DNA from: Paracoccus sp. M683
Lineage (GTDB): Bacteria > Pseudomonadota > Alphaproteobacteria > Rhodobacterales > Rhodobacteraceae
Direction: 5' to 3'
DNA: 64,000 nt
NCBI RefSeq assembly: GCF_007096355.1
Contig: NZ_VKDF01000001.1
Coordinates: 128,226-192,225 of the forward strand
In this document: positions 1-7,966 of the stretch, one piece after another
Layout of the letters: every line of letters starts with the position of its first letter
Numbering within the stretch: position 1 is the first letter of the stretch
Notes under the pieces: generated by a model
Seen by the model: only the letters and a program-made list of their open reading frames with translations
Databases searched by the model: none
Told to the model about the DNA's origin: nothing
Program-made: the position numbers and the translations under genes

Positions 1-647
1 ATCAGTGCCGCCATTGCCACGATGATCGAGATGATGACCAGCCGCGCTGCCGAGGATTCGCCCCCTGGCACCTGAAGAAAGCTGTAGATCGCCGATGGCA
101 GGGTCTGGGTCTGGCCGGGGATGTTCGACACAAAGGTAATCGTCGCGCCAAATTCGCCCATCGCCTTGGCAAAGGCCAGAATCGCACCTGCGATGACGCC
201 GGGCAGGATCAGCGGCAGCGTCACCGTGAACCAGACCCAGATGCGATTGGCGCCAAGACTTCCCGCAGCCTGTTCCAGCCGTGGGTCCACCGCCTCGATC
301 GACAGCCGGATCGCGCGCACCATCAGCGGAAAGGCCATGATCCCGGCGGCCAGCGCCGCGCCGGTCCAGCGAAAGGCAAAGACGATCCCGAACCATTGAT
401 CCAGATATTCACCGACCCACCCCCGCCGGCCAAAGGTCAGCAGCAACAGATAGCCGGTGACCACTGGCGGCATCACCAGCGGCAAATGCACGATGCCGTT
501 CAGCAACCCATGGCCGGGAAACCGCCAGCGCGCCAGCGCATGCGCGGCCAGCAACGCAAAAGGCAGGCTGACCACCGTTGCCCAGATCGACACGCGCAGC
601 GACAACCGCAGCGCGTCCCACTCGGCGGGGCTAAGCCAGTCTGTCAT
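1..647 (-). CDS. modB: Molybdate ABC transporter permease ModB (3' end outside window)
   Basis: Inner-membrane permease that, with ModA and the ATPase ModC, imports molybdate. The frame runs without a stop from an ATG at 647 to the window edge, giving 215 residues, so the C-terminus lies outside. The translation begins MTDWLSPAEWDALRLSLRVS and has several hydrophobic spans. A loop reading AAGSLGANRIWVW followed by FTVTLPLILPGV is the EAA-type motif that contacts the ATPase. The sequence AGGGA lies 3 bases upstream of the ATG as ribosome-binding site. It follows modA by 46 bases on the same strand, as in modABC operons. Family assignment is firm; modC is expected just beyond the edge. Confidence 0.93.
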   Translation of the reverse strand, partial: MTDWLSPAEWDALRLSLRVSIWATVVSLPFALLAAHALARWRFPGHGLLNGIVHLPLVMPPVVTGYLLLLTFGRRGWVGEYLDQWFGIVFAFRWTGAALAAGIMAFPLMVRAIRLSIEAVDPRLEQAAGSLGANRIWVWFTVTLPLILPGVIAGAILAFAKAMGEFGATITFVSNIPGQTQTLPSAIYSFLQVPGGESSAARLVIISIIVAMAAL

Positions 648-693
648 CAATCCCTCGGTTTCGGGCGCCAGTTCAGGCTGTTGGTTCAGACCC

Positions 694-1461
694 TCAGTTT
701 AGGATCGTGAAGCCCTGTTCTTCAAAGACTGCATCGGCCTCGGGCGCGCTGAGCGCGTCATAGAAGGCACGATCAGCCTCATCGGCGCCATTCTTCAGCA
801 GGGCAGCCGGATAGACAATGGGTTTATGGCTGTCGGCCGGGAAGGTACCGATCACATGAACATTCGGATCTGCCGCCGCATCGGTCGCATAGACGATGCC
901 AAAGGGCGCCTCGCCCGTCGAAACCAGTGCCAGCGCCGCGCGCACGTTATCGGCCTGCGCGACCGAAGGCGCGACCGCGTCCCACAACCCCAAAGAGGTC
1001 AGCGCCTCTTTCCCGTATTGGCCGGCGGGCACCGAATCGACCAGTGCCATGGCCAGCTTGCCTTCACCCAGCAAGGTGACCAGATCGGTTTCCCTGGTCA
1101 GTTCGACAGCCGGGGCAGCGGCATCATGGGCGACCAGCACCAGCGCGTTTCCCAGCAGGTCGGCACGCGCGCCGTCCTGCACCTCGCCACCCTTTTCGAC
1201 CTCGTCCATCCATTGCACCGAGGCCGAGATGAAGATGTCGGCCGGCGCGCCTTCCAGGATCTGCTTGGCCAGCGCATTCGAACCGGCATAGCTGATCACC
1301 ACGGTATTGCCGGTCGCCTCTTGGAAGGCCGCGGCTACAGGGTCCAGTGCGGTTTTCATCGACGCGGCAGCAAAGACCGTCACATCCTCGGCAATCGCAG
1401 GCATGGCCAGACCTGCAATGAACAGCGGCAGCGCAAAAAGCGGGCGAAGTGGTTTCATCAT
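694..1461 (-). CDS. modA: Molybdate-binding periplasmic protein ModA
   Basis: Periplasmic molybdate/tungstate-binding protein that delivers oxyanion to ModBC. The precursor starts MMKPLRPLFALPLF, a typical Sec signal peptide ending near AIAEDVTVFAAASM, which is the conserved ModA mature start. Further family hallmarks are SYAGSNALAKQI and GAPADIFISAS (oxyanion ligands), and APFGIVYATDA near the C-terminus. The start was placed at 1461 because AAAGG lies 6 bases upstream; 1458 is also an ATG. Earlier in-frame codons would read through the palindromic operator at 1476-1499. About 255 residues, normal for the family. First gene behind the Mo-box, so probably repressed when molybdate is plentiful. 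Confidence 0.95.
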   Translation of the reverse strand: MMKPLRPLFALPLFIAGLAMPAIAEDVTVFAAASMKTALDPVAAAFQEATGNTVVISYAGSNALAKQILEGAPADIFISASVQWMDEVEKGGEVQDGARADLLGNALVLVAHDAAAPAVELTRETDLVTLLGEGKLAMALVDSVPAGQYGKEALTSLGLWDAVAPSVAQADNVRAALALVSTGEAPFGIVYATDAAADPNVHVIGTFPADSHKPIVYPAALLKNGADEADRAFYDALSAPEADAVFEEQGFTILN

Positions 1462-1475
1462 CAGCGGCCTTTCAT

Positions 1476-1499
1476 GGTTATGTCTCGTCGAACATAACC
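1476..1499. promoter_or_regulatory. Mo-box: ModE-type operator of modAB
   Basis: A perfect inverted repeat with 8-base arms GGTTATGT and ACATAACC separated by 8 bases. It lies between the ModE-type regulator gene and modA, about 15 bases upstream of the modA start. Alphaproteobacterial Mo-boxes are palindromes containing GTTAT/ATAAC half sites, so the match is good. Direct repression of modAB by the neighbouring ModE-type protein is inferred. Confidence 0.75.
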
Positions 1500-1521
1500 A
1501 ACCGACGCCATTGGGCAAGCG

Positions 1522-1887
1522 TTATTTTCCTTCGGGAATATCGGCCAACAGCGCCTTCATCTGCCCGATCCGGTCGGCATTGACCTCGGCGGCGCTGGCT
1601 TCGATCTGGCGAAACAGGTCAAGCACCTGCGCCCCGGTCTGCGTCAGTTCGGCCCCGCCGCCACCCGGTCCGCCGCGCGCGCTGCTGACCACGGGTTCGC
1701 GGAACATGGCATTCATCGCCTCGACCAGCATCCAGGCGCGCTTATAGCTCATTCCCAATTCGCGCCCGGCGGCGGAAATCGAGCCGGTCCGCTGAATCCC
1801 ATCCAGAAGCGCGGCCTTGCCCGGCCCCATCATCTCGGATTGGGTGAAATACAGTCGCAGGAAAAATTCAGGATGCAGGTTTGTCAT
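1522..1887 (-). CDS. One-domain ModE-type winged-helix regulator
   Basis: DNA-binding protein matching the N-terminal winged-helix domain of ModE: GPGKAALLDGIQRTGSISAA, then GMSYKRAWMLVEAMNAMF and the glycine-rich SSARGGPGGGGAELT wing. It is only about 121 residues and ends right after the dimerisation helix, so the C-terminal molybdate-binding (TOBE/MOP) domains of full ModE are absent. Many Rhodobacterales carry such short forms. The start at 1887 gives MTNLHPEFFLRLYF; an ATG at 1899 is an alternative and neither has a strong Shine-Dalgarno. The gene lies directly upstream of modA with the Mo-box between. How it senses molybdate without the ligand domain is not evident from sequence. Confidence 0.85.
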   Translation of the reverse strand: MTNLHPEFFLRLYFTQSEMMGPGKAALLDGIQRTGSISAAGRELGMSYKRAWMLVEAMNAMFREPVVSSARGGPGGGGAELTQTGAQVLDLFRQIEASAAEVNADRIGQMKALLADIPEGK

Positions 1888-1982
1888 GGAGCGCAGCATC
1901 CAACGGTTGTCCGCGTCGCGCAAGGGCAGGCATGTCCCACCCCGTCAGCGCGCAGGCCAGTGTCCGCACTTGCCCTGCGGTG

Positions 1983-3476
1983 TCACAGGGCCCGCAACCG
2001 CGACCGGATCGCCTGCGCCAGCAGCGCCGCCGTCTGGATCGCGAAACCATGGGCATCGGCGCGAACGTCCGACGCCCCGGCCAATTGTCGCGCCCGGTCC
2101 TGCCACGCACCGGCCATCTGCCGCAGCAGGTCATCACCAGGCGCCAGTTCCTGCGCCAGCGCGGCAAATTCGGCAATGGCCGCGCCGCCGTTCAGCCGCA
2201 ACCCGCGCGTGGCGAGGGACAGCGCGTGAATGCCATTTGCGCCCTCGTAGATCGCCGTGATCCGTGCATCACGCCAGATCTGCGACATGCCGTATTCTTC
2301 CAGATAGCCATAGCCGCCAAGGATCTGTATCCCAAGATCGGCGGCGCGAATGCCGGCCTCGGTCGCGTGGATCTTGCACAGAGGGGTCAGGAACTCGACC
2401 AGCGCGGGGCGCTGGCCCCGTTCGATCTCGACAAGGGCAAGGTGGCACATCGCGCGCGACACTACGGCCAGATCGCGCTGTTCGTCCAGCATCCGCCGCA
2501 CATCGGGATGATCCGCAAGCGCCGCCGGGCTGCCATCTGGCTTGCGTCCCTGCCAGCGCTCGGCGGCATAGGCCGAGGCGATGTCATGGGCGCGCGCGGC
2601 ATGGGCGACGCCCTGCAAGGCCACGTCCAGCCGCGCATGGTTCATCATGGTGAACATCGCCGCCAGCCCCTGCCCCGGCTGCCCGATCAGTTCCGCCCGA
2701 GCATTCTCAAAGGCCATCTGGCAGGTGGGCGAGGCATGCAGACCCAGCTTTTCCTCGATCCGGGTGACGCTGATGTGATTGCGGCCCGCCTCGGTTTCCG
2801 ATGGGCAGAGAAACAGCGACAAACCGCGCACGCCATCTTCGGGCGTGCCGGTCCGGGCCAGCACCAGATGCAGAATGCCTTGCGACAAATCCTGATCGCC
2901 GCCCGAGATGAAGATCTTCTGCCCGTCGATCCGCCAGCCATCGCCATCGGGGACAGCCCGCGTGCGGATGCGCGACAGGTCCGATCCGGCCTCGGCCTCG
3001 GTCAGGCACATGGTCGACAGCCATTCACCCGAGGCGAGCCTGGGGATATAGGCGGCCTGCTGCATCTGTGATCCATGGGCCAGCAGCGTCGAGACGGCAC
3101 CAGGAACCAGCCCGGTGACCATCTGCATGGCATGGTTCGCACCCGAGAAGATCTCGGACACGGCGGCGGCGGTTAGATGATCCATTCCCTGCCCGCCGAA
3201 CTCTTCTGGCGCTGTCAGCCCCTGCCAGCCATCGCCCGCCAGTTGCGCATAGGCCGCGCCGACCCCATCGGGCATCCGCACCCGCCCGTTTTCCAGCGCG
3301 CATCCCTGCCGGTCGCCGGGGGCGTTCAGCGGTGCCAGCACGCCTTCGGCAAAGCCGGCGAAATGGCTGATGATCTCGGCCGACAGGGCGCTGTCCCAAT
3401 CGGGCAGGCTGCCTGCACCGGCGATCTGGTGCAGGCTGAACAGGATATCTTCGACGGGGGCTTTGAAGGGTGTCAT
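1983..3476 (-). CDS. Acyl-CoA dehydrogenase (DmdC-like)
   Basis: FAD-dependent acyl-CoA dehydrogenase of 497 residues. The middle domain shows MCLTEAEAGSDLSRIRTRAV (flavin and substrate contacts) and WRIDGQKIFISGGDQD. The C-terminal domain has the QILGGYGYLEEY signature and ITAIYEGANGIHALSL, where the Glu in YEG is the expected catalytic base. The long C-terminal extension resembles the DmdC/AidB-like branch rather than short-chain enzymes. The start at 3476 (MTPFKAPVEDILFSL) is preceded by GAGGT 4 bases away. It starts 7 bases after the esterase gene, so it is probably the last gene of the catabolic operon and may act on a phenylpropanoyl-CoA; the substrate is inference. Confidence 0.85.
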   Translation of the reverse strand: MTPFKAPVEDILFSLHQIAGAGSLPDWDSALSAEIISHFAGFAEGVLAPLNAPGDRQGCALENGRVRMPDGVGAAYAQLAGDGWQGLTAPEEFGGQGMDHLTAAAVSEIFSGANHAMQMVTGLVPGAVSTLLAHGSQMQQAAYIPRLASGEWLSTMCLTEAEAGSDLSRIRTRAVPDGDGWRIDGQKIFISGGDQDLSQGILHLVLARTGTPEDGVRGLSLFLCPSETEAGRNHISVTRIEEKLGLHASPTCQMAFENARAELIGQPGQGLAAMFTMMNHARLDVALQGVAHAARAHDIASAYAAERWQGRKPDGSPAALADHPDVRRMLDEQRDLAVVSRAMCHLALVEIERGQRPALVEFLTPLCKIHATEAGIRAADLGIQILGGYGYLEEYGMSQIWRDARITAIYEGANGIHALSLATRGLRLNGGAAIAEFAALAQELAPGDDLLRQMAGAWQDRARQLAGASDVRADAHGFAIQTAALLAQAIRSRLRAL

Positions 3477-3483
3477 CGCGACC

Positions 3484-5133
3484 TCACTTGCACTGGAAGC
3501 TGGCAGCAGATTTTTCGTCCCCGCCCTGATAGCGCGCAACCTGAGGCGCCGGGCACAGCGGCCGGGTCGCACCTTGCAGCGTCTCGGGCAGGTCGGCGCT
3601 TTCGGGATGTGCGGCGGCGGTGATGGCCTCGGGCGGGGTGCCGGCCTCGACCCATTCGACCAGAGGGGTCAGCAGGTCGACAACCTCAGTCGCGGGGCCG
3701 CCATCGCAGTGGTTCATGCCGGGCATCGGGTAGAACCGCGCAAAACTGGCAGCCGCGCCATCGTTATTGGCGTTCAGCCGGTCATACCAGCGGGCCGTGT
3801 CATTCACCGAAAAGACCGCATCGGCCACGCCGTGATACAGGATCATCTTGCCGCCCGCGTCGCGGAAATCCGCCAGTTCGGGATCGTCGGCACCCGGCGG
3901 TGCCATGACCTGCATCGGCGATTGCGGGAACTGGTCGTCGGTCGCCTCGATCCGGCCGGCCTGTGCGGCAATGTCGAACTCCAGCAGGAACTGCACCAGA
4001 TCGGCGGGGCTGCCGCCCACGCGGGTCGGCGGCACCGTAAAGATCTGCGCCTGCGAGGCCGCGCCCATAACCGCGATAATCGGCATGTTGTCCCAGGGCG
4101 GAATCGTGCTTTCCAGCTTCCACGACCGCCAGTCAGCCCCGGCAATGCCCGGATCCCAGGCCCAGTCGCTGTAAAGCTGTTGGCCATCCCCGCCGCGCGG
4201 CCCGGCGTGAATCGTTTGCAGGGCCTGAACCTGCGGCGCGCTGAGGCAGGCAGAGTTCTGACCCTCGGCGCATTGCAGCGACGTGATGTCAAAGCTGGCC
4301 TGACAGGCGGCGGTGTCATTCACCAGCCCATCGGACAGCCCGTCCAGCGCATCGCAACTGGCCAGGATGCCATCAGCCACCAGTCGCAGGTCGGCCGGTG
4401 AAAATGCCTGTCTTATATCAGCATTCACCTTGGCAAAGCTTTGCACATCCAGCGCATGCTGGATGCCAGCGCGCGGCAGGTTGAAGCCGGGGGCACCGAT
4501 CAGCAACCCGTCAAACGCATCGGGCATGCGCGCCGCCGCCACCATCGCATGCCGCCCGCCATTCGAGCAGCCAATGCCATAACTGCGCCCCGCCGGCTGG
4601 CCATAGAAGGCCGCGACCATCTGCAAGGCCAGCGGTTGCAGGACCGCGACCGCCTTATAGCCATACATCTGCCGCGCCTCGAAATCGAAACCAAAGGCCG
4701 CGCCGCCGGCCAGCCCCAGATCGGGATTGGCCTTGCCGTCATGGCCCGCATCGCTGCTGACCACGGCATAGCCACGCGCCAGGGCCGAGGTTTCGCCCGT
4801 GCCGGTCAACCGCCCGCCCGTCGCCGGCACCACGGCGCCGTCGTTGCCGCCGTTGAACTGATGAACGAAATCGCCGTTCCAGTCGTCGGGCAGCGCCAGT
4901 TCGAAGGACAGGGCATAGGGCTTGCCGTCGCTGCCCGTCCGTTCCGCCGTGCGGGCACGGATACGGCATTGCGCGGCGGGGCTTTCATCGCCTGCGGGCA
5001 GGGCTGCGACCTCGGTAAAGGTCACGCCGGTCAGGCCCATGGCCTCGGGGGTCAGGCGGTCATCACAGTCCAGCGCGAAGGCCGCCGGGGCCGCGAGGAT
5101 CAGTGCAGTGGTGCAGAGGACAAGGCGTTTCAT
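3484..5133 (-). CDS. Tannase/feruloyl esterase family protein, exported
   Basis: Secreted serine esterase of the tannase/FaeB family, 549 residues, expected to release hydroxycinnamates or gallate from plant esters. It has a clear signal peptide (MKRLVLCTTALILAAPAAFA). The nucleophile is Ser190 in YGIGCSNGGRHAMV, the Asp lies in YHGVADAVFSVNDT and the His in MPGMNHCDGG. The cysteines next to Ser and His reproduce the CS-D-HC pattern of this family, in which a disulfide joins the catalytic residues. The start at 5133 has AAAGG 7 bases upstream. That ribosome-binding site lies inside the leftover tail of the metallo-hydrolase pseudogene. Neighbours that activate and shorten cinnamates support an aromatic ester substrate. 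Confidence 0.9.
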   Translation of the reverse strand: MKRLVLCTTALILAAPAAFALDCDDRLTPEAMGLTGVTFTEVAALPAGDESPAAQCRIRARTAERTGSDGKPYALSFELALPDDWNGDFVHQFNGGNDGAVVPATGGRLTGTGETSALARGYAVVSSDAGHDGKANPDLGLAGGAAFGFDFEARQMYGYKAVAVLQPLALQMVAAFYGQPAGRSYGIGCSNGGRHAMVAAARMPDAFDGLLIGAPGFNLPRAGIQHALDVQSFAKVNADIRQAFSPADLRLVADGILASCDALDGLSDGLVNDTAACQASFDITSLQCAEGQNSACLSAPQVQALQTIHAGPRGGDGQQLYSDWAWDPGIAGADWRSWKLESTIPPWDNMPIIAVMGAASQAQIFTVPPTRVGGSPADLVQFLLEFDIAAQAGRIEATDDQFPQSPMQVMAPPGADDPELADFRDAGGKMILYHGVADAVFSVNDTARWYDRLNANNDGAAASFARFYPMPGMNHCDGGPATEVVDLLTPLVEWVEAGTPPEAITAAAHPESADLPETLQGATRPLCPAPQVARYQGGDEKSAASFQCK

Positions 5134-5137
5134 GATG

Positions 5138-5823
5138 CTACCTTTCAATGACGCGGATGGTATTACCCTGATCTGACAGAACGAATTGCATCAGATCCTC
5201 GCGGCCACGGCGGGAAACATGTTCTGGCCGTGATTGACGGGAATGGCGGTGACCGTGACGCCGTTCTGTTCGAAGACAACGCCTTCATCGGCCTCATGCG
5301 CGACGACCTGTGCGGTGGCCTCGGGCGTGCCCTCGTCGATGCGGCGCGTCTCGATATCCCAGCTATGGGCGGCCTGAAGCCCGTCCATCAGCTGTTTCGT
5401 GCCGGTCGGGCCGTAGATCTGGAACGGCTCGGTCCGACCCTTAAGCGTGGCGCCCACAAAATATCCGGTCAGATAGATGTCTGACAAGCCGTTGACGTGA
5501 TCGGAATGGAAATGCGTCAGAAAAACGGCGTCCAGCGTGCCCGGCGTCTGGCCTGCCTGCGCCACCCGGATGCTGGCCCCGCGCCCGGCATCGAACAGCA
5601 GGTTCAGCCCGCCGGCCTGCACCAGATTGGCCGCGCCAAAGCGGGTTTCGCTAAGCGTCGGCGTGCCGGTTCCCAGCAGCGTAACGACCAGATCGCCGGA
5701 TACCGCGGCCTCGGCGCTGGCTTCGGGGGCGGCTTCGGGTGCCTCCTGCTGGGCGGCGACCGGGGCGGGGGCGACAAGCGCGGCGGCAGCCCAGATGGCA
5801 CAATGCGTTCTGGATAAAGTCAT
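5138..5823 (-). pseudogene. Metallo-beta-lactamase-fold hydrolase paralogue with internal deletion
   Basis: Second copy of the metallo-hydrolase at 6011-7009. The open frame gives 210 residues: signal peptide, GDLVVTLLGTGTPTLSETRF, intact zinc motif H104-F-H-S-D-H109 and H198 (PVNHGQ). It then stops shortly after NMFPAVAA. Directly downstream another frame reads DLMQFVLSDQGNTIRVIER and a TAG at 5138-5140. That aligns with the last 19 residues of the intact copy (DLMQFRLSDQGTSIQVLKE). About 105 codons holding the remaining metal ligands (Asp222 and His284 of the paralogue) are therefore missing, with a frame shift at the junction. Ribosome-binding site AGAGGAGAA is kept, so a truncated exported product may still be made. 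Probably non-functional. Confidence 0.88.
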
Positions 5824-5890
5824 GGGATTCTCCTCTGGTTTGATCCAAGGCCACGCAGCGTCATGCCGCCGGTCGCCGGTCGCCGGGGGC

Positions 5891-5997
5891 GGCCGGTCAA
5901 GCCATCGCCTTGGGCGTCAGGGTGTCGTCCAATCCAGCGCCAAAGCTGTCGGGGCGACAAGGATCAGGGCGGTCGCGCCAAGGAAAAGCTGTTTCAT
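5891..5997 (-). pseudogene. 5' remnant of a second tannase/feruloyl esterase gene
   Basis: Directly behind the intact metallo-hydrolase, an ATG at 5997 begins MKQLFLGATALILVAPTALA then LDW and soon a stop. The intact esterase begins MKRLVLCTTALILAAPAAFA then LDC. After the LD codons a one-base shift restores DDTLTPKAM (intact copy DDRLTPEAM), and a further base loss restores a GLTG match, after which similarity ends near 5891. This is the first ~35 codons of a lost esterase copy, with two small frameshifts and its body deleted. Together with the pseudogene at 5138-5823 it shows that the metallo-hydrolase/esterase pair was once tandemly duplicated. Confidence 0.85.
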
Positions 5998-6010
5998 GGC
6001 TGTGTTCCGT

Positions 6011-7009
6011 TCACTCTTTCAGGACCTGGATAGAGGTTCCCTGATCGGACAGCCGGAACTGCATCAGGTCTTTGCCGATCACCAGCGGCCCGTCATAGGT
6101 CGTGCGTGTCCGCGTTATCAGCTCATCCACCGGCGGATTTCCCATCAGCACCATATGCGAATAGACGGCGAAATCGGGCTGCGCGGCGGCAAAGACGCGG
6201 CCGACATCCTCGGGGCTGGTGTGATGGGCCAATGCGGTCTGAACGGCGGGGCTGTCCATCATGTCTTGGACGGCCATGCCGACTTCGTGGATGACAAGAT
6301 CAGTATCCCTGCCGAATTCCACCACGTTCTGATCAAAGGTGGTATCGCCGCTGATCAGCACCGACTTGTCGCCATAATCAATGCGATAGCCGATGGCGTT
6401 TTCGATCTTGTCGCCGTGTTTGACCGGAAAGGCCGTGACCTTCACCCCGTTCTGTTCGAACACCACGCCGCTTTCGCTTTCATGTGCTTCGATCCGGGTC
6501 GCTGGCTCGGGTATCTGTTCATCAAGGATGCGCGTGTCGATATCCCATTGATGCGTCATCCGCAGCCCATCGGCCAGCTTCTGCGTGCCGATCGGACCAT
6601 AAAGCTGAAACGGCTCTTGCCGGGTTCCGATATAGGGCACGCGGATATAGCCGGTCATGAACACATCGGCCAATCCGTTGACATGATCGGAATGGAAATT
6701 GGTCAGAAAGGTCGCGTCGATCTGGCCGATATTCAGCCCGGCCTGCTTGATGCGGATGGTGGCGCCGCGCCCGGCATCGAACAAAAGGTTCAACCCGCCT
6801 GCCTGCACCAGATTGGCGGAACTGAAGCGGTCGGAATGCAAGGCCGGCGTGCCCGTGCCCAGCAAGGTGACGACCAGATCATCCGCGGGCGCGGCATCGG
6901 GCGCAGTGGCGAGCGCGGCTTCCTGCGCGATGGCGGGCATGGCGAGGGTGACGGCAAGCGCCGTCAGCGCAGCCGCCCCCGTGACGCAAAGCGTCCTGAG
7001 TGAAGTCAT
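6011..7009 (-). CDS. Exported MBL-fold metallo-hydrolase with Asn in place of the first zinc His
   Basis: Metallo-beta-lactamase-fold hydrolase of about 332 residues with an N-terminal signal peptide ending near AMPAIAQEA. The fold is shown by DDLVVTLLGTGTPALHSDRF, NLLFDAGRGATIRI, FHSDHVNGLADVF, PVKHGDKIENAIGYR, LISGDTTFDQNVV and AVYSHMVLM, a tRNase Z-like arrangement. The usual HxHxDH motif reads N104-F-H106-S-D108-H109, so the first His is Asn, while H198, D222 and H284 are present. The start at 7009 was preferred because AGGAGG is 5 bases upstream; the ATG at 7012 is only 2 bases from it. It follows the amidohydrolase gene in the same direction. Substrate unknown; a lactone or ester made in the same pathway is possible. 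Confidence 0.85.
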   Translation of the reverse strand: MTSLRTLCVTGAAALTALAVTLAMPAIAQEAALATAPDAAPADDLVVTLLGTGTPALHSDRFSSANLVQAGGLNLLFDAGRGATIRIKQAGLNIGQIDATFLTNFHSDHVNGLADVFMTGYIRVPYIGTRQEPFQLYGPIGTQKLADGLRMTHQWDIDTRILDEQIPEPATRIEAHESESGVVFEQNGVKVTAFPVKHGDKIENAIGYRIDYGDKSVLISGDTTFDQNVVEFGRDTDLVIHEVGMAVQDMMDSPAVQTALAHHTSPEDVGRVFAAAQPDFAVYSHMVLMGNPPVDELITRTRTTYDGPLVIGKDLMQFRLSDQGTSIQVLKE

Positions 7010-7072
7010 CATATCCTCCTTGGGTTTGCTATGCGGCCGGGCCGCGTTCCGCAGGCGGTCGGGGTCAGCCGT

Positions 7073-7954
7073 TCAGGCCGTCAGACCCAGCAGTCGCATG
7101 GCGTTTTCTTTCAGGATCAGCGGGCGGACCTCGTCGCGGAAATCGGCCTTGTCAAAGGCGTCCAGCCATTTTTCAGGCGCGATCATCGGCCAGTCACTGC
7201 CAAACAGCATCTTCTTTTTCAGAATCGTGTTGGCGTATTGCACGAGGATCGGCGGGAAATACCGGGGCGACCAGCCCGACAGGTCGATATAGACATTGGG
7301 CTTGTGCTGGGCGACCGACAGCGCCTCTTCCTGCCAGGGGAAGGACGGATGGGCCAGAATGATCGGCATGTCGGGGAAATCGACGGCCAGATCGTCCATA
7401 TACATCGGGTTCGAATATTTCAGCCGCATCCCGTTGCCACCGGGCATCCCCGAGCCCACGCCGGTCTGCCCGGTATGGAACAGCGCCGGCTTGCCGCTTT
7501 CGGCGATCGCCTCGTACAGGACATAGGCGCTGCGGTCGTTGGGATAGAAGCCCTGCATCGTCGGGTGGAACTTGAACCCCTGAATGCCGTGGTTTTCCAC
7601 CAGATCACGGGCCTCGCGTGCGCCCAGCTTGCCCTTGGCCGGGTCGATCGAGGCAAAGGGGATCAGGATGTCCGAATGTTTCGCGCAGGCATCGGCCACC
7701 TCGTAATTGTTGTATCGGCGATAGCCGGTCTCGCGTTCGGCATCGACGGGAAAGATCACCGCCGCGATGTTCATCTGCCGATAGTGGTCGGCGGTCTGGT
7801 CGATGGTCGGCGGATGATTCCACGGGGCGCCGAAATATTTCGCCATGGTCGATTGCAGGTCGTCATAGCCGTCATCGGCATGGCAGCCACAGCTTTCCTC
7901 GGCATGGGTGTGAAAGTCGATGGCGCGGATCTTTTCAAAGTCGATCTTGTTCAT
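7073..7954 (-). CDS. Amidohydrolase-2 family protein, candidate beta-ketoacyl-CoA cleaving enzyme
   Basis: TIM-barrel amidohydrolase of 293 residues in the decarboxylase/hydratase branch (amidohydrolase 2). Metal-binding positions are visible: AIDFHTHAEE (HxH), GFKFHPTMQGFYP, PALFHTGQTG, PIILAHPSFP and the late Asp in MLFGSDWPMI. AAGGGGG lies 5 bases before the ATG. It is 12 bases downstream of the feruloyl-CoA synthase gene. Amidohydrolases in the matching clusters of Agrobacterium fabrum and Rhodococcus jostii (CouO) cleave the aryl-beta-ketopropionyl-CoA made by the hydratase and dehydrogenase. That role is inferred here from context; the family alone would also allow an ACMSD- or resorcylate-type decarboxylase. 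Confidence 0.85.
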   Translation of the reverse strand: MNKIDFEKIRAIDFHTHAEESCGCHADDGYDDLQSTMAKYFGAPWNHPPTIDQTADHYRQMNIAAVIFPVDAERETGYRRYNNYEVADACAKHSDILIPFASIDPAKGKLGAREARDLVENHGIQGFKFHPTMQGFYPNDRSAYVLYEAIAESGKPALFHTGQTGVGSGMPGGNGMRLKYSNPMYMDDLAVDFPDMPIILAHPSFPWQEEALSVAQHKPNVYIDLSGWSPRYFPPILVQYANTILKKKMLFGSDWPMIAPEKWLDAFDKADFRDEVRPLILKENAMRLLGLTA

Positions 7955-7966
7955 CTTGTCCCCCTT

